Numbered from the stretch's first letter, positions 1-9,859 are shown. The stretch: 64,000 nucleotides of DNA from an uncultured Chlorobiaceae bacterium (GCA_903840935.1 CAIMHT010000015.1:29113-93112); one strand, 5' to 3'. Numbers and translations: made by a program. The notes: generated from the sequence alone by a model not told the origin.

Positions 1-1
1 T

Positions 2-535
2 GACCTTTCACCGTTTTTGCTCGAAGAAGCCCGGAAAGAGGCCATAAAAAGCCAGTTACAACTGAGCCTTACCTGCTGTGATATGAGGCAAGTGCCCGCT
101 ACTGGTGATTTTGATCTTATCGTTCAGCTCTTTACAAGTTTCGGTTATTTTGAACGGAAGGACGATGACCGGTTGGTGCTTGAAATGGCTTATGGTGCGC
201 TTAAAGAGGGTGGATGGTACGTTCTGGATCTTCTTAATCCGATCCCTCTTGAGCGAAACCTGGTGCCTCACTCCCTGAAAACTGCTGGCAATCTTACCAT
301 TCATGAAGAGCGTGCATTTGACAGCGACAGGATTACCAAAACAATTACCATTACCCGTTCAGCAGGCGAAACGCTAACATTTTCTGAATCGGTAAGGCTT
401 TATGGGAAGGAGGAGATTCTGTCAATGCTTATGGAGGCTGGCTTTTCAGTGGCTCATATTGCAGGCAACTACCAAGGCGAACCTTATATGGTAAATGATT
501 CGCCAAGGATGATGCTTTTTTGCCAGAAACCGTAA
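2..535 (+). CDS. SAM-dependent methyltransferase, C-terminal part
   Basis: The gene is cut by the left window edge: the reading frame is open to base 2 and begins with a D-L-S-x-x-L-L-E-E-A stretch, the usual loop after strand beta-2 that holds the SAM ribose Asp in class I methyltransferases. Next come a C-D-M-R acidic motif (adenine contact), a hydrophobic F-D-L-I-V strand (motif IV position), and an L-K-E-G-G-W-Y strand-turn-strand (post-motif). About the last 175 residues are visible; the glycine-rich SAM loop lies upstream. The C-terminal half ends with a beta strand typical of small-molecule methyltransferases. The substrate cannot be inferred. It converges on the dehydrogenase gene that ends at 570. 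Confidence 0.75.
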   Translation, partial: DLSPFLLEEARKEAIKSQLQLSLTCCDMRQVPATGDFDLIVQLFTSFGYFERKDDDRLVLEMAYGALKEGGWYVLDLLNPIPLERNLVPHSLKTAGNLTIHEERAFDSDRITKTITITRSAGETLTFSESVRLYGKEEILSMLMEAGFSVAHIAGNYQGEPYMVNDSPRMMLFCQKP

Positions 536-569
536 AAAGGAGAACTCTCAACTTCTGCAGGGTAATATC

Positions 570-1562
570 CTAAAGCATTTTGCGATCCCTGTACCACTCG
601 TATGCGTTGCGGATGCTGTGTTCATGGGGTTCATACTGCATATTCAGTTCACGTGTTGCCTTGGCTGAATCAAAATAGAGGAAATGAGAGGCGACCCCGA
701 ACATCGACATATTGAAAAGCTTCGATATCCGGTTCTTGTTTTTATAGAGATCAAGCGCCAGTTTCAGTATTTTGGCCATCCAGAACGGAAGAGGGAAATG
801 AACCCTTGGTGCTCCGGTAATCTTCGAAATCGTATCAGCAAGCTGCTTGTAAGAGACGTTTTCTCCTCCAAGGATGTAACGCTCCCCTGTTTTTCCTTTT
901 TTCATGGCGGTGATGATCGTATCTGCAACGATCTCAACATCGACCACACAGATGCCGCCAAGAGGATAAAATGGAAGCTTTCTGTTGTAAATATCCTTGA
1001 TGATCCGTCCGGCATTAAAATTGATGTCTCCTGCACCAAACACAAATGCGGGATTTACAATCACACAGTCCAAACCTTTTTTGACTGCTTCAGCGACCTC
1101 TACTTCTGAAAGGTGTTTTGTTCTGGCATACTCAAGGTCGATCTGATGGAAATTCCAGATAACGGATTCATCAACAGGTTTTTTGTCGAAGGCAATTCCT
1201 ACTGCGGTTATGGAACTGACATGCACCACTCTGGTAACACCAGCGGCGGCAGAAGCCTGCAGAATATTGCGGGTACCTTCAACATTAATTTTATAGAGCA
1301 GCGCATTTTTCTTGTCACCCATATAGGTAAGACCTGCTGAGTGATAGACCAAATCAATACCTTTCAGCGCCCTGTCCAGCGAAGCCCGGTCAGTAATATC
1401 GCCATAAACAAGCTTGACCTTGTGCAAAACATCGGTGAGTGATGTTAAATCCGAATTTTTTCGTACAAGAATTGATACTTCATCGTCGGTTAAAGCCAGT
1501 TTTTTCACCAAACTTGAACCAATAAAACCAGTTGCCCCGGTTACAAGGATTTTTTTATTCAC
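570..1562 (-). CDS. NAD(P)-dependent dihydroflavonol-4-reductase-like dehydrogenase/epimerase
   Basis: Extended short-chain dehydrogenase of 330 residues. The N-terminal Rossmann loop G-A-T-G-F-I-G is at residues 9-15, the strand-4 N-V-E-G-T helix start at about 93-97, the S-S pair at 116-117 and the catalytic Y-x-x-x-K at Y145/K149, so the active site is complete. The C-terminal substrate-binding part resembles the dihydroflavonol-reductase/cholesterol-dehydrogenase-like branch that acts on sugars, sterols or isoprenoids; bacterial members are often tied to hopanoid or nucleotide-sugar metabolism. The substrate is unknown. It is the last of three minus-strand genes (kinase, lipoprotein, this one) with about 90 bp to the lipoprotein gene, so co-transcription is possible but not shown. 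Confidence 0.8.
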   Translation of the reverse strand: MNKKILVTGATGFIGSSLVKKLALTDDEVSILVRKNSDLTSLTDVLHKVKLVYGDITDRASLDRALKGIDLVYHSAGLTYMGDKKNALLYKINVEGTRNILQASAAAGVTRVVHVSSITAVGIAFDKKPVDESVIWNFHQIDLEYARTKHLSEVEVAEAVKKGLDCVIVNPAFVFGAGDINFNAGRIIKDIYNRKLPFYPLGGICVVDVEIVADTIITAMKKGKTGERYILGGENVSYKQLADTISKITGAPRVHFPLPFWMAKILKLALDLYKNKNRISKLFNMSMFGVASHFLYFDSAKATRELNMQYEPHEHSIRNAYEWYRDRKML

Positions 1563-1652
1563 CAGTATTGTACTTCAAATCAATTAACAATCCTTTATTT
1601 TTCCGCTCACCCCAAAAAGCAGCCGGTTTCATACTGGCGGCTCCTGCAACCA

Positions 1653-2696
1653 TTATTGTACAACGGCGGTCTCATCGACAACAATTTCTCCTACTAATAA
1701 TTTTTTTCTGATATCCTCCAGTTGTTGATGATTTTTTATGCCAATCAATGAAGCGTTTTTTTTGTTGTAAACGTAGTCCGTATAACGATCGGCCAGACCG
1801 AATACCGAGACGCAACCACCCTTGAAACTGCCGTCAAGAAACGTCTCGACTGTTTTCAGCAGAGCCCTGTCAACAGCTTTGGTCATACTTGTCAGCACGA
1901 ATCCTGGAGCTTCTGGTTCCTGATCGCGATCAGTGCAGATAACAAGCTTTTTACTTTCCTTCGCGGCTTCGATGACACCGAGTCCACTGGCTCCGGCTGC
2001 CTGATAAACAATGTCCGCACCTCTGCCATATTGACCAAGTGCAAGTTCTTTGCCCTTGGCAGGATCTGCAAAAGCGCTTCCGGTCATACCGATATAACCG
2101 GAAATAACTCTGATGGCGGGATTGATTGAGCGGACACCCTCAATGAAACCACTCTCAAATTTCTTGATGACGCTTGACTCCATTCCTCCGATGAACCCAA
2201 CAGTTTTTGTTCTGGTAACCATCGCAGCAAGGGCTCCTGCCAGAAAAGATCCTTTTTTCTCTTCAAAAGCAATACCCTGAAGATTAGCGGGTATGACAAC
2301 TTTCGGTTGGTGAATATAGTCAATGCAGACAAATTTTTTGTCGGGAAATTCTGCGGCTATGGCAGTAATATCCTCACTGAAAAGCATACCAACACCGATG
2401 ATCAGTCCTATATCCGGATCCACGGCCATCTGGCGTAAAGAAGCCTCTCGATCGGCTCCCTCTCCCTGTGGTTCTATGAAGATAAAGTTGACACCGTGCT
2501 TCGATTTTGCAATTTCCAGGCCATTATAGGCAGAATCATTGAATGATTTATCACCCCTGCCGCCAACATCAAAGACCAGTCCAATCCGGGATTTGCTCAC
2601 TGAAGTGGGTACACTGACTTGTTTTTCCCTTTTTTGGCCTGAACAGCCAGCAAGAAAAAACAAAAAAAGCACAAACAAAGAAAGCGATGGCTTCAT
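1653..2696 (-). CDS. BMP/PnrA-family nucleoside-binding lipoprotein
   Basis: Encodes 347 residues with a lipoprotein signal peptide and lipobox L-A-G-C (lipidated Cys18), so it should be anchored at the cell envelope. The mature part opens with I-G-L-V-F-D-V-G-G-R-G-D-K-S-F-N-D-S, the hallmark of the BMP/PnrA/Med family, which binds purine nucleosides for ABC import or signalling. Length fits the family. No permease or ATPase gene is nearby, so the binding protein is an orphan here. The gene directly upstream on the same strand is a hybrid sensor kinase (127 bp gap), suggesting the lipoprotein could feed a signal rather than a transporter; that is inference. Confidence 0.88.
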   Translation of the reverse strand: MKPSLSLFVLFLFFLAGCSGQKREKQVSVPTSVSKSRIGLVFDVGGRGDKSFNDSAYNGLEIAKSKHGVNFIFIEPQGEGADREASLRQMAVDPDIGLIIGVGMLFSEDITAIAAEFPDKKFVCIDYIHQPKVVIPANLQGIAFEEKKGSFLAGALAAMVTRTKTVGFIGGMESSVIKKFESGFIEGVRSINPAIRVISGYIGMTGSAFADPAKGKELALGQYGRGADIVYQAAGASGLGVIEAAKESKKLVICTDRDQEPEAPGFVLTSMTKAVDRALLKTVETFLDGSFKGGCVSVFGLADRYTDYVYNKKNASLIGIKNHQQLEDIRKKLLVGEIVVDETAVVQ

Positions 2697-2823
2697 CGAT
2701 TTTTTTGAAAAAGGTTATGCAAAACCCCGATAACTTTTTGACGCTGCCAATTTATGAAAAACTCGCTATAATTAAAAGCTGCAACAGAGATAAAAGCTGT
2801 TATCTGGTGCTCGCCCATTGCGA

Positions 2824-4911
2824 TCAGGAATTGACAAGAATTTTATCAACAGCAGCAAGAAATGTTTTGATGGAAAAAGGCTTCTGGATAAAGTCCATTT
2901 CGAGATCAACACCCCTTTGATTATTGACAATCTCTGAGTTGTAACCAGACATAAAGAGGGTTTTAAGGTTTGGGAATGTTGACTGAAGTCTTTTTGAAAG
3001 ATCACAACCATTCATCTCGGGCAACACAACGTCGGTTATAAGCAGTTTAATTTGGCACTTGTACTCATCGGCAATACGGATTGCGGCACTTGGTGAAGCC
3101 GCATCAAGTACCCTGTATCCTCTGTTTTCAAGCACGAGCTTGCATATACTCAGGTTATCGGGCACATCTTCAACAAGCAGTATCAGCTCTTTACACTGAG
3201 TTGTCGAAAGCATCGGCTGGTTATGCTCATGCAGATCAGCCAAAGGATAACCTGTGTGTTGCGGGAACCAGACTGTAAAGGTAGTTCCCCTGCCTGGCTC
3301 GCTGGTGCATTCGATTGATGCTTTGTTCTGCTTGATGATACCATAAACTGTTGCAAGGCCCATGCCAGCACCTTTTCTTTTCTCTTTTGTGGTGAAAAAC
3401 GGTTCAAAAATGAAGGGAAGATTTTTTTTTGTGACTCCGCATCCGTCATCAGTCACGAAAAGAACGACATAATTGCCCGGTTCCTTGCATGGATGGCCAT
3501 CAGCGCATTCAGCTTTTTCAACATGAATCAAGCTGGTTTTGATGGTAATTTTGCCAATACCATGTATAGCATCCCGGGAATTGAGGCAAAGGTTGCCAAG
3601 AATCAGCTCAATTTGTTCGGGATCAATCTTGACGGAAAGAGTGCGGGGGGCGGGTATCCATACCAGAGAGATATTTTCACCAATAAACCGCTTCAAAATA
3701 CCAAGCACCCTTTCAACCATGGTGTTAAGATCAAAAACTATTGGCATGACGCACTGATTACGGGAAAAAGCAATAAGTTGATTACAGAGATAAGAAGAGT
3801 GCTCCGCAGCCTTAAGAATTGCCTTCATATTATACAGAAGCGGCCCATCAATAGCCTCTTGATTCATAGCCATTTCGGCATTGTTATGAATCACTCCCAA
3901 CATATTATGGAAATCATGAGCAATACCTCCGGCAAGCTGGCCAACCAGTTCCATTTTTTGAGACTGAAAAAGTGACTTCTGGATCTTTTGTTCCGACAAC
4001 TCTGCACGTTTACGAGAGAAAACATCCCAGGCAAAATTAGCCAGAATGCCCGCCATTATTGAGTCATCCTCATCATAATCGTACGATTTGCCTTCCACGC
4101 AAAGCAGTGCATGAGCGGTGACTCCCCGCATGAGGGGAATCAAGAGGAGCCGTTTGATGGCAGAATCGGCATCCGGTGCATCACCATGCTTTGTTGATGC
4201 TTTGTAATTATTGAAAATAAAAGCATCTCTCTGCTGTATCGCAGCGGCCAATATCTCCTCTTCGTTCAGGAATATGTTATGTTGTTCTGCTTCAAGATTT
4301 TTGGTGCTGGTTGAGTATACCCGCATTGAAAATTTGACCTGATCGTCACTGAGAACATGAAAAAACCCAATTGAACTTTCCGTCAGACGTTCAACTTCAT
4401 CTATGGCAACCCTCAATAGCCCATCGAGGGAAGCGGTATCCATAATATCGTGAAGACGCAGACGAAACGCCGTGATGGCTTCAAGCCGCTTGCGCTCCGT
4501 GATATCAATACCAACAGCAACAACAAAAGGTTCTTCATCGATTACTATCCTCTTGCCTGTTATCATTCGCCATTGGTATTTCGGTCCGCCGCGAAGCAAG
4601 ACTCTCCCTTCACCAGTCTCTTCAATGCCGTGGTTCAGGACGTTGAGCATTTTGTCCAATACAAATGCTCTGTCATCTGGATGAAATACCTCAAGAGCAT
4701 TGGTCGAAAACATCTCGTGATCATCTTTTCCGACAAGCACCTCTTGATGATAGGTGTTCCACCAGACAAGTCGTCCATTGGCATCACTGATAGAAAACGA
4801 GCCGGGTAAACTCTCAATCATGATTTTAGTGAACGCCCGTTCGCGCTTCTCTATCCCCTCTCTTTCTGAGGAGATGTCATCGTTTTCTTTCTCACAATCC
4901 TTCTCTTTCAC
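2824..4911 (-). CDS. PAS-GAF hybrid sensor histidine kinase with C-terminal receiver
   Basis: Encodes 695 residues without membrane segments, so probably a cytoplasmic sensor. Domain order: PAS/PAC about 27-140 (ends D-I-T-E-R-K), GAF about 150-305, HisKA with phosphoacceptor His332 in G-G-I-A-H-D-F-H-N, HATPase_c about 430-552 (N-box around 440-448, D-D-G-C-G G1 box at 488-492, G-A-G-M-G-L G2 box at 514-519) and a receiver domain about 575-693 with phosphoacceptor Asp627 and Lys677. All catalytic residues are present. The PAS and GAF modules are recognisably related to those of the second kinase at 6.4-9.1 kb. No DNA-binding partner is adjacent. The ligand is unknown. Confidence 0.92.
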   Translation of the reverse strand: MKEKDCEKENDDISSEREGIEKRERAFTKIMIESLPGSFSISDANGRLVWWNTYHQEVLVGKDDHEMFSTNALEVFHPDDRAFVLDKMLNVLNHGIEETGEGRVLLRGGPKYQWRMITGKRIVIDEEPFVVAVGIDITERKRLEAITAFRLRLHDIMDTASLDGLLRVAIDEVERLTESSIGFFHVLSDDQVKFSMRVYSTSTKNLEAEQHNIFLNEEEILAAAIQQRDAFIFNNYKASTKHGDAPDADSAIKRLLLIPLMRGVTAHALLCVEGKSYDYDEDDSIMAGILANFAWDVFSRKRAELSEQKIQKSLFQSQKMELVGQLAGGIAHDFHNMLGVIHNNAEMAMNQEAIDGPLLYNMKAILKAAEHSSYLCNQLIAFSRNQCVMPIVFDLNTMVERVLGILKRFIGENISLVWIPAPRTLSVKIDPEQIELILGNLCLNSRDAIHGIGKITIKTSLIHVEKAECADGHPCKEPGNYVVLFVTDDGCGVTKKNLPFIFEPFFTTKEKRKGAGMGLATVYGIIKQNKASIECTSEPGRGTTFTVWFPQHTGYPLADLHEHNQPMLSTTQCKELILLVEDVPDNLSICKLVLENRGYRVLDAASPSAAIRIADEYKCQIKLLITDVVLPEMNGCDLSKRLQSTFPNLKTLFMSGYNSEIVNNQRGVDLEMDFIQKPFSIKTFLAAVDKILVNS

Positions 4912-5157
4912 TGAAAATTCTTATTAGCTTTCGTTCGAGCAAATGGTATCGTTTGTCTATATTCAAAAAAGATTTTTTTTGCAGAAAAAATACACTAAAG
5001 CATTAATTCTTATTAATTTATACAAAAAAAACAGACTTCAGTTAACTTTATTTTTCTTGCGGAAAATTGCTCAATGACAAGAGATATTTTTCATTTATCC
5101 GTAAAGCTACTGCAAGCTTTCAAAAATTGGTTACTATTTTGATTGCAGGCAATCGAA

Positions 5158-5808
5158 ATGTCCGTTATGTACTCACCAAAAATTGCATTACGGGACACTA
5201 ACCCTCCAATCGTCTCTATGAAACGTTTGTTTAAGATTGCCCTTATATCTTGTCTTTCCGCAGGTACTGCAGCAGCGCTCTTTTTTTTAAGCCTTGGTAT
5301 ACTTGTTTCACAACATGCTGCCAATCCTGAAAAAAGTGATGTTATTGTTGTGCTGGGAGGTGATAGTGGACTCCGGGTACGCAAAGGGGCTGAACTCTAC
5401 AAGGCTGGATATGCCACTCACGTTGTTCTGACAGGCATTGATGAAAGATTTTACCGTCCCGCTCACCTCAACTGGCGTGAACGGCGTATGAGGGCACTTG
5501 GCGTCCCCCAAAAAGCAATTATCATCGATGCGAAATCAAAAACAACCTGGGATGAAGCAATAAATACATCAAAAATGATGGAAAGCAATGGATGGCAAAG
5601 TGCAATTGTCGTCAGCGATCCACCCCACATGCTCCGCCTTCATCAAACATGGAGCCGGGCATTTGAAGGATCTCCCAAAACATTTATTCTTGTTTCGACA
5701 AACCCTTTATGGTGGCACAGGGTGCTTTGGTGGAAAGAGAGGGAAAGTTACCAGTTTGTAATCAGCGAGGTCAAAAAAAACATCTTCTACGCAGCGGTAC
5801 ACTACTAA
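5158..5808 (+). CDS. YdcF/DUF218 family membrane-anchored protein
   Basis: About 216 residues. A single N-terminal membrane helix (I-A-L-I-S-C-L-S-A-G-T) precedes the DUF218 core D-V-I-V-V-L-G-G-D-S-G, then R-x-x-K-G-A-E-L-Y-K-A-G and the K-T-T-W-D-E-A motif typical of YdcF/SanA proteins, which are linked to envelope integrity and bind S-adenosylmethionine in E. coli YdcF. The start is uncertain: the ATG at 5158 has a weak AGG eight bases upstream; the ATG at 5218 sits just before the membrane helix and would give a normal-length family member, but has no clear ribosome site. The gene stands alone between the kinase and an IS remnant. Confidence 0.8.
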   Translation: MSVMYSPKIALRDTNPPIVSMKRLFKIALISCLSAGTAAALFFLSLGILVSQHAANPEKSDVIVVLGGDSGLRVRKGAELYKAGYATHVVLTGIDERFYRPAHLNWRERRMRALGVPQKAIIIDAKSKTTWDEAINTSKMMESNGWQSAIVVSDPPHMLRLHQTWSRAFEGSPKTFILVSTNPLWWHRVLWWKERESYQFVISEVKKNIFYAAVHY

Positions 5809-5927
5809 AAAAAAGGAGCGGTTACCGATAGCGTTTTTGCTCAACTGGAAATGGATAAATACCTTTGTTGATTTAGCGAGTTAAAGTTAGCAGCAGTTGT
5901 CGAAATCTGGTGATAATCGAGACGGTG

Positions 5928-6305
5928 TCATATTTCCTGTCTTTTTTGTTGAAGTACCTCTCTGGCGGCTTCAAGCTTTTTATCGCGTTTTGTGAAAATC
6001 TCTATGTCACGGCACTCCAGTTTCTCATTGGAGGCAATATAACCAATCGCACCGTGCAAACGTTTATCGTTGTAGTATCGAATATACTTCGTAATCTGAT
6101 GTCTTGCTTCTTCCAGTGAGAGCGGCACCTGCGGAGGAAACTCAGCGATGAGGATGTCCGCCATTATCAGCGCATCATCGTGGCCATGACCGAAACAGAG
6201 ATGATTATGAGGTTTTATATGCCGACCGTTGAGTGTGGAGTATTCATACGCAAAAAAATTATTAAAATGGCCATGATTTTCGTTAATTTTCTTCGAAATG
6301 TTCAT
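5928..6305 (-). pseudogene. IS3-family transposase remnant (orfB C-terminus)
   Basis: The C-terminal ~75 codons (about 5928-6165) match the end of IS3-type integrase proteins: S-L-E-E-A-R-H-Q-I, then Y-I-R-Y-Y-N-D-K-R-L-H-G-A-I-G-Y, then E-I-F-x-x-R-D-K-K-L-E-A-A-R. The DDE catalytic core and orfA are missing, and the first ~50 codons of the open frame (toward 6305) do not look like integrase. No flanking terminal inverted repeats are visible. This is a dead insertion-sequence fragment lying between the DUF218 gene and the second sensor kinase. Confidence 0.7.
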
Positions 6306-6368
6306 GATGGGTAACTGTAAAAATATCTGTGTTGCAGAAAACCTTCAAAGGTCGAAAGTAGGCGAACC

Positions 6369-9112
6369 ATGCCGCAAAAAATAAACCACGAAATATCAGA
6401 CTCCACTCAAACGCAAAAACGAATATAAGTAATGTCGAAAATGATCATGATTTCGTCAAAGAGATCATCGAGGCTATTCCTGGTCTATTCTATTTGCTGG
6501 ATGCCAACGGGCAGTTTGTGATGTGGAACGACTATCTGCGCGATTCAGTCATGTTTAAATCCGAACAGGAGATGACGGCGACCAGCGCATTGGAAAGTAT
6601 TCATCCGGATGACCGCTTGTTGGTGAAAGAAAAAATTTTGAACATCATCAACAACGGCGTTGAGGATTGGGCTGAAGTGAGAGCTTTTCGTCGAGGTGGT
6701 CCGGAATTTCTGTGGTATCTCTTAAGGGGCAAAAGGGTTATTATTGATCATAAGCCATTTCTTATTGGTCTTGGAAACGACATTACCGAGCGCAAGAAGT
6801 CGGAGAGCGAGCTTCAGAGATTGAACCGCACACTCCTGGCGTTAGGCAAATGTAATGAGAGCATTCTTCATGCTTGTAGTGAGGCGGATTTGTTGCATGC
6901 GGTTTGCGATATTATCGTTGAGATTGGCGGCTATCGGATGGTATGGGTCGGTTATACGGCACAGGGTAAGGCAATAAGCCTCCGCCCCGTTGCCCAGGCA
7001 GGTTTTGATGAGGGGTACCCGGAAAAGGTGATGGTCTCCTGGGCTGATGTTGATCGTGGATGCGGCCCTACGGGAATAGCAATTCGTACGGGTAAGCCAT
7101 CGTTAGTGTATGATGTTTTAAACGATCCGCAATTCGAGCTATGGCGTATGGATGCCATAAAGCGAGGTTACGCTTCCGTTCAGGCTTTTCCCTTGAAAGT
7201 AAGCAAGAAAGTGTTTGGCGCAGTAACTGTTTATTCCGCCCATCCGGATGCTTTTGATTCAATGGAGACAGCTCTGCTTGCAGCACTGGCTGACAACCTG
7301 GCTTATGGAATTACCGTATTACGGAGCCGTAAAGCACAGCGACTGGCGGAGAAAAATTTGCGTCTGAGTGAAAATCGTTACCGGCACCTCTTTCAGAACC
7401 ATCATACCGTGATGCTTATCATTGATTTCGAGGATGGCAGGATTATTGATGCCAATCCGGCAGCAGCAGGGTTTTACGGTTGGCCAATCGAAACACTTTG
7501 CCGAATGCATATACAGGAGATCAATACACTCTCTCCTGAACAGGTCATAGCCGCCATGCAAAAAACCAGATCAGCAGAGAAAAATCACTTTTCATTCCGG
7601 CACCGGAGGGCAAACGGTTCTGTTCGTGATGTGGATGTGTTCAGCAACAAGGTTGAGATTGCTGGCAAGGATTGTCTCTATTCGATTATTTATGATGTTA
7701 CCGACCAGAAACGTTACGAAATGGTTATAGCATTTCACCACTCTCTTATTTTGATGGAAGCAACCCATTCGATAGAAGAACTCTTGCAAAGGACAATTGA
7801 TGAAGCCGCACTATTAACAGAAAGCTCGATTGGTTTTTATTACTTTGTTACTGAGGATCAGATGATGCTCTCAAAGCATGTGTGCACAACCATGACGACA
7901 AAAAATATGTGCACAGCGAAAAGTGATGCTCGATACTGTTCTCTGAACAAGGCGGGAATATGTGCAGATGCTGTGCGCGAAAAGAGAGCAGTTATCCGTA
8001 ATGATTATGCGGCAGTCAAGGATCGTACATGGATTTCGGAGGGTCATGCCGAGGTAAGGCGTGAGATGGTTGTTCCAGTTTTGCGCGACGAAAAGGTTGT
8101 TGCAATTCTTGGGGTTGGCAATAAGCTCCGTGACTATGATGCGGATGATGTCAAATGGATGGAACTCCTTGCCAACAAGTTATGGGATATTGTCGCTAAA
8201 AAAATTGCTGAAGATGAGCAGAAAAAAATGCACGATCAGCTTCAGAAATCAATGAAAATGGAGATGATCGGGCAGCTTGCAGCCGGAATTGCTCACGAAA
8301 TAGGTAACCCTCTCAATTACATCACTCTCAACGAATATAACCTCCAAGATGATTTTGAGGATCTTTGTGAACTTGTGGGTCAGTATCGCGGCCTCATTGA
8401 TAAATTCATAGCCGGAAGTGCTGAAACCGAAGAGGTAGAGCAACTCCGTAATAAAGAGAGAGAGCTTCAGATTGATCAACTCCTCAAAAGCATTCCAGAA
8501 ACTCTTGAAAACTCAAAAAATGGGATCGAACGCATTACGGCCATAACCCGCAGTATGAGAAGCTACTCTTTCAAGAATGTGCTGAATAACATAAGCGCAC
8601 TTGATCTAAACAAGGTAGTTCGGGAAACTCTCGTCATTGCAAAACAGGAATACAGCACTATTGCTACTGTTGCCTTAAAGCTTGAAGATCTCCCCCCTCT
8701 CTTTTGCGATCCATCACAAATCAATCAGGTCGTCCTCAACCTGATCATCAACGCCAGCCATGCCATCAAGTTACAAAACCTGAAGAGTCCCGGCCTGATT
8801 GAAATTAAAACATGGGCCACCCCCGAAAGCATCTTTTTTTCCATCACAAATGAAGGCCCAGGAATTCCTGAAGAGATACAGAAAAGAATATTTGACCCCT
8901 TTGTCAGTACAAAAGAGCATGGTACTGGAACCTGCCTTGGTTTAAGCATTAGCCACCACATCATCGTTAAAAAATATCAGGGAAACCTTTCCGTAGACTC
9001 TCCACCTGAGGGAGGCACAACTTTTCTATTTTCACTGCCAATACAAATACCTCCAAAGCTGCTGTTGAACTCTGAAGAGAAAGCTCTCGAAATATCGAAA
9101 AGTAAAGTTTGA
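6369..9112 (+). CDS. PAS-GAF-PAS-GAF sensor histidine kinase with disrupted 5' end
   Basis: The long frame is coding from at least 6431 (E-I-I-E-A-I-P-G-L-F-Y-L-L precedes the first PAS as in the kinase at 2.8-4.9 kb), yet it has no ATG, GTG or TTG between the stop at 6359 and a TTG at 6494 inside the PAS domain. The nearest plausible ATG (6369) is in the neighbouring frame and stops at 6426; a one-base shift in the A-run 6415-6419 would join it. Counting from 6494: PAS 1-102, GAF about 110-275, PAS about 290-407, GAF about 410-570, HisKA with His601 in A-H-E-I-G-N-P, a long helical insert, and HATPase_c with N-L-I-I-N-A and G-L-S-I boxes. No receiver domain and no membrane helix. Probably a cytosolic kinase, possibly crippled at translation start. 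Confidence 0.8.
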
Positions 9113-9314
9113 GCTGCTCTTTCATACAGGAGAGCCGGTTCACTTTAAAGATGAAGCTATCAATGAGACCTGTGAGGCTGATCGCAATCAAAAGGTACGC
9201 TATCAGCTTGCAGTCTATCCAGCCTATGACAACAATGGGAACATCGTTTTACTGGCTTTTTCTGTTATAAAAACAGCAATTCGCATGATGTTGATATTTA
9301 AAACAACGAATTGA
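9111..9314 (+). pseudogene. PAS-domain C-terminal remnant
   Basis: Immediately after the kinase stop, a different frame reads 67 sense codons to a TGA at 9312. The conceptual protein (L-L-F-H-T-G-E-P-V-H-F-K-D-E, then V-R-Y-Q-L-A-V-Y-P-A-Y-D-N-N-G-N-I-V) has the form of the second half of a PAS domain, where such proteins read T-G-x-P-V...Y-P-V-x-D-x-x-G. There is no start codon or ribosome site of its own. It is best read as a stranded piece of another sensor gene, left by recombination. The fragment is short, so the assignment rests on pattern alone. Confidence 0.5.
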
Positions 9315-9361
9315 AAGCAAATAGCCGACTTTTCACATATCGGTGTAAAATTATTTAAATA

Positions 9362-9826
9362 TTAACGGCCAAGAGGCAAGTTGTTTTTAAGCCGACAAGC
9401 CTCTATCCTGTCCCCTGCTGCAAACACAATGTCGCCTTTTTTTTCTCTTGCCAGTGCCCGATTCTGATATGCCGTATGTAAAATCAAGCTGTTTTTTGGC
9501 TTTCGGTCAATGATTTCGCTAAAATCATTGATGGCCCCATCCAGATCACCCGTTTCAACTCTCGCCATTCCTCGGTTACCGTAGGCATTGATGGCCTCTC
9601 GAAACCGGAGTCCAATCTTGAGTGCCATAGTATAATCCCTGACAGCATCGTTATACTCCCCACAACTGCTCCATGCGTTGCCCCGGTTATACCAAGCCTC
9701 CGCATTGCCAGGCTCTTCCATGATAATCCTGCTGATCTCAATCGCCGTCCCCCGATATCCTCCCATCGCATCTTTCAGCACGATTTTTCCCTGTTTAAAT
9801 TTCGGAAACTTCACTTGATTGACCAA
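9362..9826 (-). CDS. Tetratricopeptide-repeat protein
   Basis: Up to 154 residues. TPR units are visible as A-E-A-W-Y-N-R-G-N-A-W-S-S-C-G-E-Y-N-D-A-V and N-A-Y-G-N-R-G-M-A-R-V-E-T-G-D-L-D-G-A-I, followed by a third A-Y-Q-N-R-A-L-A-R-E-K-K-G-D. No signal peptide is seen. The first possible start is a TTG at 9826; a GTG at 9814 is another, and no ATG precedes the first repeat. It lies 33 bp downstream of the ferredoxin-domain gene on the same strand, so it is probably co-transcribed. TPRs mediate protein contacts; the partner is unknown. Confidence 0.7.
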   Translation of the reverse strand: MVNQVKFPKFKQGKIVLKDAMGGYRGTAIEISRIIMEEPGNAEAWYNRGNAWSSCGEYNDAVRDYTMALKIGLRFREAINAYGNRGMARVETGDLDGAINDFSEIIDRKPKNSLILHTAYQNRALAREKKGDIVFAAGDRIEACRLKNNLPLGR

Positions 9827-9859
9827 GCAGCTTCTCAGAACCCGTCATACAAAACCGTC

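Noticed and set aside
5809..6368. Intact insertion sequence
   Set aside because: Only the orfB C-terminus is present; no terminal inverted repeats or target-site duplication seen.
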